Shown: positions 1-7,096 of the stretch, piece by piece
How the letters are laid out: each line of letters opens with the position of its first letter
Position numbering within the stretch: position 1 is the stretch's first letter
Source of the DNA: a virus
Reading direction: 5' to 3' (one strand)
DNA length: 23,438 nucleotides
IMG/VR virus record: IMGVR_UViG_3300044799_000912
Coordinates: 1 to 23,438 of that record
Notes under the pieces: model-generated
Seen by the model: the letters and a program-made list of their open reading frames with translations, nothing else
Told to the model about the DNA's origin: nothing
The model's database searches: none
Translations under genes and position numbers: made by a program

Positions 1-252
1 ATGCAGAAAAAAACTTGCAGAGGACAATTCTGGCCCAAAGTAAGAAGACAGATCTGGGCAAAAGCCCAGGAACTCTTCCAAACAGATGAGGCACGAACAA
101 TGGGAGACGATTTCAAAGGCATCACAGCTGAACGAAGCGAACTCAGAGAAGGCGGATATTATGCGACAGCAAAGACTCTCGTTCTAACAGAAGTCAACCA
201 GGACAAGAAGGAGCTGCAACGATCGGAGGAGACTGAACATGCCACTCACTAA
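1..252 (+). CDS. Hypothetical protein, possibly 5'-truncated
   Basis: This reading frame is open from the first base of the window and encodes 83 residues from an ATG at position 1, so the true start may lie upstream. The product is highly charged, with a Trp- and Lys-rich N-terminal part and an acidic, Glu-rich C-terminus; I recognise no domain. It is probably real because its last 14 nt overlap the start of the zinc-finger gene, whose SD-like GGAGG lies inside this frame about 10 nt before the next ATG. That arrangement is typical of a coupled operon of small viral genes. Function unknown. Confidence 0.5.
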   Translation: MQKKTCRGQFWPKVRRQIWAKAQELFQTDEARTMGDDFKGITAERSELREGGYYATAKTLVLTEVNQDKKELQRSEETEHATH

Positions 253-508
253 AGATGGCAAACAGATCTGTGACGGCTGCGGCAAGAACATTGACGAACA
301 GCTTGGCGGCTACTATTGCCCAGTTTGCGGAAGACTCTACTGCAACGAATGCGAACCAGACCACGAACTAGTAAGGATCCAGGTGCGAGAGAACGGCCCT
401 GATTATAAGAAGTTCACAGACATGTGCCCCACGTGCGCCCTGGAATGGCGAAAGAAAAACGCGAAAGTAGGGACTTTAGATGGCTATCTTCAAGCGCAAG
501 CACCTTGA
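239..508 (+). CDS. Small zinc-finger protein (four CxxC pairs)
   Basis: The 89-aa product has four Cys pairs in its first 65 residues (CDGC, CPVC, CNEC and CPTC), spaced like a double zinc ribbon or treble-clef/RING-like fold that would bind two zinc ions. Such small zinc proteins in viruses usually bind nucleic acid or protein partners, but nothing here fixes the target. The ATG follows a good SD (GGAGG). The gene overlaps the frame before it by 14 nt and the ASCH gene after it by 29 nt, so the three plus-strand genes probably share a transcript. The zinc-binding call is based on the Cys spacing only. Confidence 0.75.
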   Translation: MPLTKDGKQICDGCGKNIDEQLGGYYCPVCGRLYCNECEPDHELVRIQVRENGPDYKKFTDMCPTCALEWRKKNAKVGTLDGYLQAQAP

Positions 509-839
509 CAAGATCCTTCAAGGCAGAAAAACGCAGACACGTCGCACTCACAAATATGAATGGAAAGTAGGCAAGACCTACGGAATCCGCGACAGAAGGT
601 TCGACAAGCCAACAGCCAGAATCTTGATCACCCGCAAGTTTCGACAACGACTTGGAGACATCACGTTAACAGATGTTCGAAAAGAAGGCTACGAAACCCT
701 AGAAAACTACAAAGAAGCTTGGGAAGAGATCTATGGCCAGGGGTCTTGGAACCCTGAACTCGTAGTCACTGTGTACGAATTTGTCCTCGACGCCAAAACA
801 AGTAAACTTTCGACTGCAGGAGAAAACCGCAGACTCTAA
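480..839 (+). CDS. ASCH-domain protein
   Basis: The 119-aa product matches the ASCH fold: an N-terminal basic strand, the hallmark GRKTQTRR loop at residues 15-22, a conserved KEG near residue 68, and a C-terminal V-V-T-V-Y-E-F strand. ASCH proteins bind RNA, and the small bacterial member YqfB is an N4-acetylcytidine amidohydrolase with a Lys/Thr/Glu triad. Lys17, Thr20 and Glu69 here sit at equivalent motif positions, so hydrolase activity is possible but not shown. The start overlaps the zinc-finger gene by 29 nt with only a weak SD. The 3' end overlaps the convergent ABC-GNAT gene by 74 nt, so the last ~24 codons of each gene are antisense to each other. Confidence 0.85.
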   Translation: MAIFKRKHLDKILQGRKTQTRRTHKYEWKVGKTYGIRDRRFDKPTARILITRKFRQRLGDITLTDVRKEGYETLENYKEAWEEIYGQGSWNPELVVTVYEFVLDAKTSKLSTAGENRRL

Positions 840-2289
840 TGAGTTGAGCAAGTCTCTCCAGACTTGCGCCCTCAATCTTCTTTCTATAATCTTCAGTCCG
901 CCCATACGGAAGATCATAAGAGAAGTTCTTCAAGAACCGCGGATGCCTAGACTTCAGGAAAACATCCCTTATTCTTCGAACGTCCAATGATGAAAGCGAT
1001 TCAACCTTACCTTGTACGTACTTCAAGCTGCCTAACATCTCAATATTGAAATCCAAATCCTTCAGAACCGCAAGGATCCTCAACGCTTCCTTCGACGGCT
1101 CCTGCACAGCAACTCTTTGCATGCCAGCCTTTTCTGCGAAAGGATTATACTTCGCCATCACCGCCGACATTTCGACGCACTCCGTTCCGGCTAGTGCCAA
1201 AGTTTCTCTGATCAATTTCGCTCCAAGCCCCATAGTACGGTATTTTGGGTGCACAACAACACGGCTAATATTACTGAGTTTTGCGTTCACTTCTTTCATT
1301 CCGGTCTTCGGCAGCATCAGCCTACGCCCAAAACACGTTGACGGAGGATAACTGTAGACAATTACGCCGCATGTTTCATTCCAACATCGCTTCAAAACAA
1401 AGATTTTCCTCGGCGCCGGCACCCGGTGACTACGATAATGAAAATGCGCGAGGGCTCGCCAATCACTCATCGAACCTTCTTCAACACGCATTTGCTTCAA
1501 GAGACTACATTCAGCAGCTCGAATATTCCTGTGATATTTGACCTCGATCTCTTCTCCGAACCGCTTATGAACATGAACATTCGGCTGCAGGTCCTGAAAA
1601 AGATCTCTATGAGTAGTGGCTGCCAAAACAGTCCTGCCCTTTTGCCTGGCACACTTCTGCAAATTGAAAGCCACGATTCTTGCAGTATCACGATCCAAAG
1701 TCGCAGCAAACTCGTCAAGAATCCAGAATTGAGCCTCACTCTCCAAGAGCTTCGCAATCTTATACCGGTATTTCTGACCATCACTCAACTCCTTGAAGGA
1801 CCTGAGAAACAGAAACGCATCCGACAAACCCACTTTACTCAGGAGATCCAGACCCTCTTCAACGGTCCTGCCAACTGTCTCAATCAACGGCTTATCCAGG
1901 TCCACGTCGACGTCTGCAATATCAAGAGCCTCAGCACCCAGATCCTGCTTGACAGCTCTCAACAATACGCTTTTGCCGCTGCCCGAATCTCCGGTAACGT
2001 AGACAATATCTCCCGCGTGTACCTTGAGCTCGCAGTTCAGGACCGTGAACTTGTGCTCTTCATCGACGCCAAGCCCGAAGGCCTCAGCAACGACCCTTGT
2101 TCTCGGAGTCAACTTCACAGCTGTCGAATAGCTTATGTTGAAACTGAATTTGCCCTGACGTCTATCGTACGTTCTCCGGACCTGGTGAACATGCCAAGAC
2201 TCACGTCTACAGGCCCTGCTTGTTCCAGTCACTTTTCTTTCAGCCTGCTTACGCCTAAGCCGATCCAGATGCACCTTACCCGTCCTCAT
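766..2289 (-). CDS. ABC-type ATPase fused to GNAT acetyltransferase (COG2401-like)
   Basis: The 507-aa protein has two recognisable parts. Residues ~60-240 form an ABC-class nucleotide-binding domain with Walker A GDSGSGKS (100-107), signature LSDGQ (168-172), Walker B FWILDE (188-193) and an H-loop TTH (225-227). Residues ~260-410 form a GNAT domain with the acetyl-CoA loop RTMGLG (351-356) after the strand ISRVVVHP. There are no membrane segments, so it is not a transporter. This architecture corresponds to COG2401, an uncharacterised family common in archaea. The N-terminal ~50 residues are basic and may bind nucleic acid. The ATG is preceded by GAGG at 9-nt spacing, and an oligo-T tract separates it from the upstream gene, so it may be transcribed separately. 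Substrate unknown. Confidence 0.85.
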   Translation of the reverse strand: MRTGKVHLDRLRRKQAERKVTGTSRACRRESWHVHQVRRTYDRRQGKFSFNISYSTAVKLTPRTRVVAEAFGLGVDEEHKFTVLNCELKVHAGDIVYVTGDSGSGKSVLLRAVKQDLGAEALDIADVDVDLDKPLIETVGRTVEEGLDLLSKVGLSDAFLFLRSFKELSDGQKYRYKIAKLLESEAQFWILDEFAATLDRDTARIVAFNLQKCARQKGRTVLAATTHRDLFQDLQPNVHVHKRFGEEIEVKYHRNIRAAECSLLKQMRVEEGSMSDWRALAHFHYRSHRVPAPRKIFVLKRCWNETCGVIVYSYPPSTCFGRRLMLPKTGMKEVNAKLSNISRVVVHPKYRTMGLGAKLIRETLALAGTECVEMSAVMAKYNPFAEKAGMQRVAVQEPSKEALRILAVLKDLDFNIEMLGSLKYVQGKVESLSSLDVRRIRDVFLKSRHPRFLKNFSYDLPYGRTEDYRKKIEGASLERLAQLIRVCGFLLQSKVYLFWRRGQIRTQ

Positions 2290-2322
2290 TCATAGTTCCC
2301 TCTACGACACATTGAAACTGAC

Positions 2323-2355
2323 AAAAAGAGAAAGATAGAAAAAAAGGGAAAGAAA
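2323..2355 (-). terminator. Oligo-T archaeal-type terminator
   Basis: Just past the stop codon of the small membrane protein gene, the minus strand is a pyrimidine tract with T7 at 2345-2339 and T5 at 2327-2323 and short C interruptions. Archaeal RNA polymerase terminates on such oligo-T tracts without a hairpin. It would close the late structural transcript before the ABC-GNAT gene. Some read-through is possible. Confidence 0.5.
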
Positions 2356-2357
2356 GA

Positions 2358-2753
2358 CTAAGTTGTTTTTGCCGGCACGATCTTAGCGATTGTACGTCGG
2401 AACACCTGGATCACAAACAACAGGACAACGCCATACGATATCGGGATGAACTGTGCCACCAGAATCATCAGGGGTTCATAGTAGAAGAAGGTCTCCCCGA
2501 ATTTCTGGACGCTGTAGGTATCGTTCTTTTTCAGGACGTTCTGCATGAAACCGCTCAGAGTGCCATCAACTAGCGTTGCCAATAACCCGACAAACGCCGG
2601 GTTCTCAAGAAGTTTGTCCAAGCCATTCCCCAAGTTTCCTAACGCAGAAACCTGGATCACACCGCCCCAGATCAAGGCCTCAACCACCAAGAAAACGGCG
2701 GTCACAGTAATGATCAGCAGGGCAAATGTACTGTTGATTTTCTTCTCCGCCAT
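2358..2753 (-). CDS. Small integral membrane protein, holin-like candidate
   Basis: The 131-aa product has an N-terminal hydrophobic segment (about residues 9-33) and a C-terminal one (about 93-120), separated by a soluble stretch, and ends in a short basic tail. This two-segment topology at the end of a tail operon fits a holin or membrane-remodelling protein, but I see no family signature. The start is secure: a near-perfect GGAGGTGA SD lies 5 nt before the ATG, the strongest SD in the window together with that at 4119, suggesting high expression. The gene sits between another small membrane protein and an oligo-T terminator. No endolysin is visible next to it. Confidence 0.7.
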   Translation of the reverse strand: MAEKKINSTFALLIITVTAVFLVVEALIWGGVIQVSALGNLGNGLDKLLENPAFVGLLATLVDGTLSGFMQNVLKKNDTYSVQKFGETFFYYEPLMILVAQFIPISYGVVLLFVIQVFRRTIAKIVPAKTT

Positions 2754-2786
2754 TAAATCACCTCCATTATCGAGAAAAGCGCTGGC

Positions 2787-2800
2787 GGAACCGAAGCCCC
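2787..2800 (-). other. UUCG-loop RNA hairpin in leader of membrane-protein gene
   Basis: The minus-strand RNA reads GGGGC-UUCG-GUUCC, a 5-bp stem (two G-U pairs) capped by the very stable C(UUCG)G tetraloop. It lies in the 93-nt spacer before the gene starting at 2753, about 20 nt upstream of its SD. A competing 6-bp pairing (GCGGAA at 2785-2790 with TTCCGC at 2833-2838) covers part of the same bases. A role in translation control or RNA processing is speculation. Confidence 0.3.
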
Positions 2801-2846
2801 ATTAGGAGAAAGGAGATGCGAAAAGGAGTCGATTCCGCTTTCAGCC

Positions 2847-3101
2847 CTATACATGACGTCCGATCAGAACGCCCGTAACTGTACCGATCAAACCAGTGAT
2901 CGCAGCAAAGATCTCACTATTCCACACACGCAGAACAACAAGATGCGCTATCTCAAGCGCCACGAGACAGCCTAACACAACAAAAGAGAATTTGACGAGC
3001 AAGACAAGCTTCGGGTTCGGCTCAACAACAAATGGAGTTCCCTGTCTAGGACCTTTCGGCCTCAAATTCCGTGTCAAGGCCTTCTTAACCCAATCGGTCA
3101 T
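2847..3101 (-). CDS. Small membrane protein, two hydrophobic segments
   Basis: The 84-aa product starts with a ~25-residue basic cytoplasmic region (RNLRPKGPRQG) followed by two hydrophobic segments, about residues 31-55 and 64-81, and ends in IGRHV. Two closely spaced membrane helices and a charged terminus resemble small phage holins, though no family assignment is possible. Its start overlaps the end of the preceding gene by 17 nt and has no clear SD, so it probably relies on coupled translation. Together with the membrane protein encoded immediately downstream it makes a plausible two-protein membrane exit module. Confidence 0.65.
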   Translation of the reverse strand: MTDWVKKALTRNLRPKGPRQGTPFVVEPNPKLVLLVKFSFVVLGCLVALEIAHLVVLRVWNSEIFAAITGLIGTVTGVLIGRHV

Positions 3102-3459
3102 AATGGTTACTCACACGCTCTTGTCTAGTCCTGTTCTGAAGAGACCTTCTTCCGCCCATCAGAAAACTATTCATCAAGATCTGGGCTTCATTGGGTTGAA
3201 TGTGATTCTTCGCAATGACAACGACTTTCGTACTCCAGACAAGCGGTATAGCGGTATAATCTAGGTCACAGAGTCCATCGGCATAATGGAAATTGTTCTG
3301 CACTAGCACGATATGTTTGCTTTTCTGACCAAGCAGCCCGAGGTACAGTCCCCAACTCACAACGGGAACATCAACGTTCACGCCTGCACTCAAACTTTTT
3401 CCGACGCTTGCATCAGTCCATTCAACCTGAACCAGATCGCCAATATTGAGGTTCTTCAT
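3085..3459 (-). CDS. Hypothetical tail-region protein
   Basis: The 124-aa product begins MKNLNIGDLVQVEWTDAS, a beta-barrel-like opening resembling small SH3/OB-type modules that bind partners in virion assembly. It then continues with alternating beta-type strands (HIVLVQNNFHY, TKVVVIAKN) and a basic C-terminus. I do not recognise a family. It sits at the promoter-distal end of the tail operon, where many siphoviruses encode baseplate or host-attachment factors. The 3' end overlaps the small membrane protein gene by 17 nt. A weak GGAAG lies just before the ATG. Confidence 0.6.
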   Translation of the reverse strand: MKNLNIGDLVQVEWTDASVGKSLSAGVNVDVPVVSWGLYLGLLGQKSKHIVLVQNNFHYADGLCDLDYTAIPLVWSTKVVVIAKNHIQPNEAQILMNSFLMGGRRSLQNRTRQERVSNHYDRLG

Positions 3460-3494
3460 TTCTTCCGGTATTTTTCTCAGTTTCTCACCTGCCT

Positions 3495-3929
3495 CTAGGA
3501 CACGATTTCAGTTTCAACCCTACTCTGCAGTTGCAGGAGGGTATTATTCTGGGCATCATAAACGTCCATCATGCAGATGCCCCAGCCTGTAAAACAGAAT
3601 CTTCCAATATTCGGCAGAATCCCGCTTAACTCAAGGACTCGTTTGAAATGCCGTGACCACACGAGCCGGGCAGTCAACTCAACATTCACGAAATCCCCGT
3701 GATCCAGGTATCCATGCGCTTTGTCGAAGAACTTGATTATGCCGCGAGCCTTCCATGAAAGCCGTATCTTTTGCCAAAACCACCATCTGCCATTCAAGAA
3801 GAGTCTTATGTTAGGTATCAAGGGATTCGGCCCTTTATCGACCTCTTCACAGATGATCTTAAAGGGAATCTGGACTGTTGCCATTTGCAGTGTTGCACGA
3901 ACTTTCGGCATCAACAATTCTCGAATCAT
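3495..3929 (-). CDS. Hypothetical protein in tail operon
   Basis: The 144-aa product has no recognisable motif. It is rich in Trp, Phe and Arg in its centre (NGRWWFWQKIRLSWKARG), predicted mainly beta, with a C-terminal part that reads like a virion accessory protein. It may start at residue 7 (a second ATG with GAATTG just upstream) rather than at the first ATG. It follows the 58-aa zinc protein gene with a 13-nt gap and precedes a 35-nt spacer. Its place after the distal tail gene suggests a structural or attachment role; that is inference. Confidence 0.55.
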   Translation of the reverse strand: MIRELLMPKVRATLQMATVQIPFKIICEEVDKGPNPLIPNIRLFLNGRWWFWQKIRLSWKARGIIKFFDKAHGYLDHGDFVNVELTARLVWSRHFKRVLELSGILPNIGRFCFTGWGICMMDVYDAQNNTLLQLQSRVETEIVS

Positions 3930-3942
3930 CTAGGAATTTCCT

Positions 3943-4119
3943 TCATTTTTGCTGTTTCGGATAATAACTACAAGCAAATTCGCCAGGTGCAGTACAATAT
4001 TCGCATTTATAGAGTACAGCCGGGTTCTCAATGACCGTGACTGTTACCGCTCCGTTCTGTGCGTTCTTCGCGTAGTCACGAATCTTGGTCTGTAGATGCG
4101 CCCCACAACACGTTCCCAT
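3943..4119 (-). CDS. 58-aa putative zinc-binding miniprotein
   Basis: This short gene encodes 58 residues beginning MGTCCGAHLQTKIRDYAKNA and containing a CEYC pair and a further Cys seven residues later, besides the N-terminal CysCys. The Cys/His pattern suggests a single zinc site. The evidence that it is real is the SD: GGAGGTGATA ends 1-2 nt before the ATG (4130-4120), one of the best matches in the window, and the gene exactly fills the otherwise unexplained gap between 3929 and 4138 on the same strand. Function unknown. Confidence 0.75.
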   Translation of the reverse strand: MGTCCGAHLQTKIRDYAKNAQNGAVTVTVIENPAVLYKCEYCTAPGEFACSYYPKQQK

Positions 4120-4137
4120 ATTATCACCTCCAACACA

Positions 4138-4494
4138 TTATGCTTCTTGCAGCGTGAGTGTGAAACGCCGGATGTTTTTACCGGCAAGATCCATCGCGTC
4201 AATCATGAGGCCAAGAACATACACGTTCGTGCTGATGACTCGAACCTCATCGGTCACAGCAAACGCCAACTGTGTCCCCGCCTTGCCTGAATCCTCAAAA
4301 CTCTTAGCCTGACTGCTTGCCCAGACCGTGCCGTTTTCAACTACTCGCAACGTCCAGACCCGGACAACACCACGAGCCTTAACCTTGCGTTTTGCCTCCC
4401 CACCCTCCCAACGATCCCACTGAGTGGTAATCACCTCAAAGCCTTCTCCAAGAGACAAAGCATCGAGACTTTTCCCGTCTAACGTTACGGTCAT
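4138..4494 (-). CDS. Hypothetical beta-rich tail-associated protein
   Basis: The 118-aa product reads as a compact beta-strand protein (VRVWTLRVVENGTVWASSQ, QLAFAVTDEVRVISTNVYV) ending FTLTLQEA. No family is recognised. Its ATG overlaps the stop of the preceding gene in an ATGA, so the two are translationally coupled. It lies downstream of the tape measure and distal tail genes, the region of siphovirus operons that encodes tail-tip components, which makes a structural role likely but unproven. Confidence 0.6.
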   Translation of the reverse strand: MTVTLDGKSLDALSLGEGFEVITTQWDRWEGGEAKRKVKARGVVRVWTLRVVENGTVWASSQAKSFEDSGKAGTQLAFAVTDEVRVISTNVYVLGLMIDAMDLAGKNIRRFTLTLQEA

Positions 4495-4772
4495 GCTTCC
4501 AAATCAACTCCAACCGAACTCTGCAATGTTGCAAGAAAAGATTCAGGAAGATCCTGTTTACCAGCACGAACCTGGTTAACTATGGCGATCAAGACTTCCT
4601 TCGCATCTTTCACTGTCAAAGGTCTTCCGAGGAGCTGCCGAATATTCTTCAATCGTTCGACAAGATCAAGATAGTTGAGTTTGAAACTCTTCGTTGTCTT
4701 GTCAGGCATGTCATAACTTATTGTGAGGTTGATTTCCCCGTTTTCCACGGTTACTTGAGTTATTTTGATCAT
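4491..4772 (-). CDS. Hypothetical small protein
   Basis: The 93-aa product has an N-terminal beta segment (ITQVTVENGEINLTISYDM) followed by a helical half (LDLVERLKNIRQLLGR and KDAKEVLIAIVNQVRAGK). I recognise no domain. It starts 6 nt after the distal tail protein gene and overlaps the next gene by 4 nt (ATGA), so it belongs to the tail transcript. The beta/alpha make-up and position would suit a tail-tip accessory or assembly factor. Confidence 0.6.
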   Translation of the reverse strand: MIKITQVTVENGEINLTISYDMPDKTTKSFKLNYLDLVERLKNIRQLLGRPLTVKDAKEVLIAIVNQVRAGKQDLPESFLATLQSSVGVDLEA

Positions 4773-4778
4773 AAGATC

Positions 4779-5816
4779 TCATCTCAGATCTACGGCGATA
4801 TGGCTGATGCAAGAACCAGTGTGCAAGGAACCTTTGACATAGAGAAGAGACGTCTGCCCGTCAACGATCTCGAAAGTATACGTTGGAGTCTGAATGCCCG
4901 TGCCTGAAAGGGAATAATAGTAGTCTGTTGCATCTCCGAAACTGAAGGCCCTCACTTTGCCAACGTACGCGTATTTTGTGGGATCCGCTAAACCGTCAAG
5001 AGGCTCCAGCATCAAGTAAAGAGTGCTGCCCTGCGGAATATCCAAGGTCACCGGTTGATGAAGAGTGTCATACATGAGCCACGGGCACGCGATAATACTG
5101 ATGTAAACCACTGTGTTCGCATTGTCTTTGGTGACTGTGAACGTGTGAGCAGATCCAACTGATAATGCAGTGAAAAATTCTGCATGTGCTCCGTTTCCGC
5201 TTCCTGTATCCTGATTTCTAACGTCAAAGTCGATTTGCGCGCCGTCGACGGCGAGGCTTACACCATTTGTGAGAGAGTCTCCAACATTTTCAAAATTCGT
5301 TTGACCTGCAGCTGTGACCCCGTAAACTTGGACTCGAAAGACAGCTTGTTTCAGAGCCCCTATGCATGATTCACGATTCGCCGGTGTTATGCTGATTTGC
5401 GAAGAATAGGATGCGAGAAAGGAGCCGTTCATGTCTGAGAACGCAACGAAGCCACAGACGAATTTGTCAACAGACATCTCTGAACTTGCTCCGCCCTGTA
5501 CTCCCTGAACCAAGATATCGTAGGTTCCAGCGTCCACATAGCAGAAGCATTCATGATGACCGCTCACTCCGCCCGACGTTTCTTTGTGGGCCCACACATA
5601 GTTTGCACCGACTTTCAACCGGACATACCCGTCATAGCCGGTCGTTCCCCTGTGAGCGTCTATGTGGAAGATTAAGAGGCCTGCTTTAGGCGTCGTCACG
5701 TTCCCGTAATCGTGAAGTGTGTCCCAACTCGTGCTGGGCGCAGAATATTCGGTGGTATTATTGATGAGTCCCTGCTCAGACTCGATGTCTCTGACTTGTT
5801 CGACCAGCAACCCCAT
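4779..5816 (-). CDS. Distal tail or fibre-like structural protein
   Basis: The 345-aa product is almost entirely beta with Gly, Ser and aromatic-rich strands, as in jelly-roll receptor-binding domains of tail tips. An N-terminal segment (MGLLVEQVRDIESEQGLI) is helical and could mediate trimerisation or docking. Two segments look like copies of one fold: about 85-130 (SGHHECFCYVDAGTYDILV) and about 208-245 (NGAHAEFFTALSVGSAHTFTV), each preceded by a strand and followed by a Cys-containing strand. It follows the tape measure stop by 2 nt, with an AAGG SD 8 nt before its ATG. In long-tailed viruses the gene after the tape measure is usually the distal tail protein, which supports the role. Confidence 0.65.
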   Translation of the reverse strand: MGLLVEQVRDIESEQGLINNTTEYSAPSTSWDTLHDYGNVTTPKAGLLIFHIDAHRGTTGYDGYVRLKVGANYVWAHKETSGGVSGHHECFCYVDAGTYDILVQGVQGGASSEMSVDKFVCGFVAFSDMNGSFLASYSSQISITPANRESCIGALKQAVFRVQVYGVTAAGQTNFENVGDSLTNGVSLAVDGAQIDFDVRNQDTGSGNGAHAEFFTALSVGSAHTFTVTKDNANTVVYISIIACPWLMYDTLHQPVTLDIPQGSTLYLMLEPLDGLADPTKYAYVGKVRAFSFGDATDYYYSLSGTGIQTPTYTFEIVDGQTSLLYVKGSLHTGSCISHIAVDLR

Positions 5817-5818
5817 TC

Positions 5819-7096
5819 TCAGAACCTTCCAGTCCCAATTCTAACCCGCTTATGCGTCGATGAACCGCCAGATGAAGAGGCTTCCAGGATAATATTGTCC
5901 AAGATCTTCTCGACTTTCTTGACAGCAAGGTCCACCGTGCGTTCGTCAGCAGATCCTGCCACGTAAACTAGCGGACTGTTAATCTCAATCCTTGCACCAA
6001 AACCCATTTGGTCCAAGGGAATGAGAGCCTCAGGTCCTCCCTCGCCAGCAAGCATAACGGTTGGCCGCGTGATTATTCCTCCCTCTGCTCCATGAGGTAT
6101 TGCGCCTCCTGAAACCGGGACGACTGTTGTAGTTCCTCCAATAGTTGATACAGCAGTCGAGACCGTTTTTGCTGCCGACGTCGCAGCGGCTCCAATGCCT
6201 GCGAAAAAGTCAGCGATAGGCTTGAGAATGTTGTTGTAGGCCCAGACGAGAGCGTCGAAGACAGGCTTGATCAAGTGATTGTAGGCCCAACTCCAACCTG
6301 CTGAGAGCGCGTTCCATTCTGCCAGAAGAGTACCGACAAGGAATTTGGCTAAGGGTATCAGAACGTTGTTCCAAAACCATGAGAGTGCTGAACTGACAGG
6401 TTGAATCACGTTCGTGTTGAACCAGCTTACGGCTCCGCTGACTGCGTTCCATGCAGCAAGAAAAGCGCCTTGCAAGTATGCGCCGATCGTGTTTATCAAG
6501 TCTCTGAAAGGCTTGCAGTTGTTGTATGCGTAGATTATTCCGGCGATGAGAAGAGCAATTCCTGCAATGACGAGAATTATCGGGTTTGCAGACAGAAAAG
6601 TCATGGCGCCGGAGAGTGCCTGGGTGACTGCTCCCCAATTCTGTATGATACTTATGACCCCGGTGATTCCAGTGATCAAGGTCGGGATGACACTGACAGC
6701 CATCGTCATCATTGTTTTACGTTGATTCTCAGATGCCATGTCCGCTCTTTCAGTAGCTACTTTGTAACTTTCTTGCGCGAGCATCAATCGGTTCTGAGCA
6801 TCTACTGCTTGTGTACTGCCTTCTCCGTATTTCTCAAGGACTTTGTTCAAGTTATTCTGAGCATCACGGACGGATTCTGAGCTTTTCATCACGACGAGGT
6901 TTGCACGATCTAACGCCACTTGACTATCTCTGACGCGGTCAACCATGTTGTAAAGGTTTAGCGCGCTCGAAGCAAGGTTGTTGAAACCAAGAACGAGACT
7001 CTTGGCATTGCTGCCCACTTTGTTAATCGTACTGCTGGCATTATCGACTGCAGTGAGATCAATTTGAAGACGTGTACCTGAAAGACCGTAACTCAT
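5819..7096 (-). CDS. Tape measure protein
   Basis: The 425-aa protein shows tape-measure hallmarks: an alpha-helical Asn/Gln-rich N-terminal half with coiled-coil character (about 50-128), two hydrophobic segments (133-152 and 172-191) and the conserved C-terminal motif GEGGPEALIPL (351-361). Residues 210-295 hold four similar Trp/Tyr-Asn-x-x-(I/L)-x-P units (at 226, 241, 271 and 286). It is short for the family; at about 0.15 nm per residue it would set a tail of roughly 60-65 nm. The ATG directly abuts the TGA that ends the frameshifted tail chaperone, and the next gene starts 2 nt after its own stop, as in classic siphovirus tail operons. Confidence 0.93.
   Translation of the reverse strand: MSYGLSGTRLQIDLTAVDNASSTINKVGSNAKSLVLGFNNLASSALNLYNMVDRVRDSQVALDRANLVVMKSSESVRDAQNNLNKVLEKYGEGSTQAVDAQNRLMLAQESYKVATERADMASENQRKTMMTMAVSVIPTLITGITGVISIIQNWGAVTQALSGAMTFLSANPIILVIAGIALLIAGIIYAYNNCKPFRDLINTIGAYLQGAFLAAWNAVSGAVSWFNTNVIQPVSSALSWFWNNVLIPLAKFLVGTLLAEWNALSAGWSWAYNHLIKPVFDALVWAYNNILKPIADFFAGIGAAATSAAKTVSTAVSTIGGTTTVVPVSGGAIPHGAEGGIITRPTVMLAGEGGPEALIPLDQMGFGARIEINSPLVYVAGSADERTVDLAVKKVEKILDNIILEASSSGGSSTHKRVRIGTGRF

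Noticed and set aside
1426-2295. Long plus-strand frame (289 codons) opposite the ABC-GNAT gene
   Set aside because: It is antisense to a protein with intact Walker A, signature, Walker B and GNAT motifs, and its own translation shows no domain or good SD.
6210-6638. Minus-strand frame of 142 codons inside the tape measure gene
   Set aside because: Overlaps the tape measure in another frame; composition is typical of a shadow, with no SD or motif.
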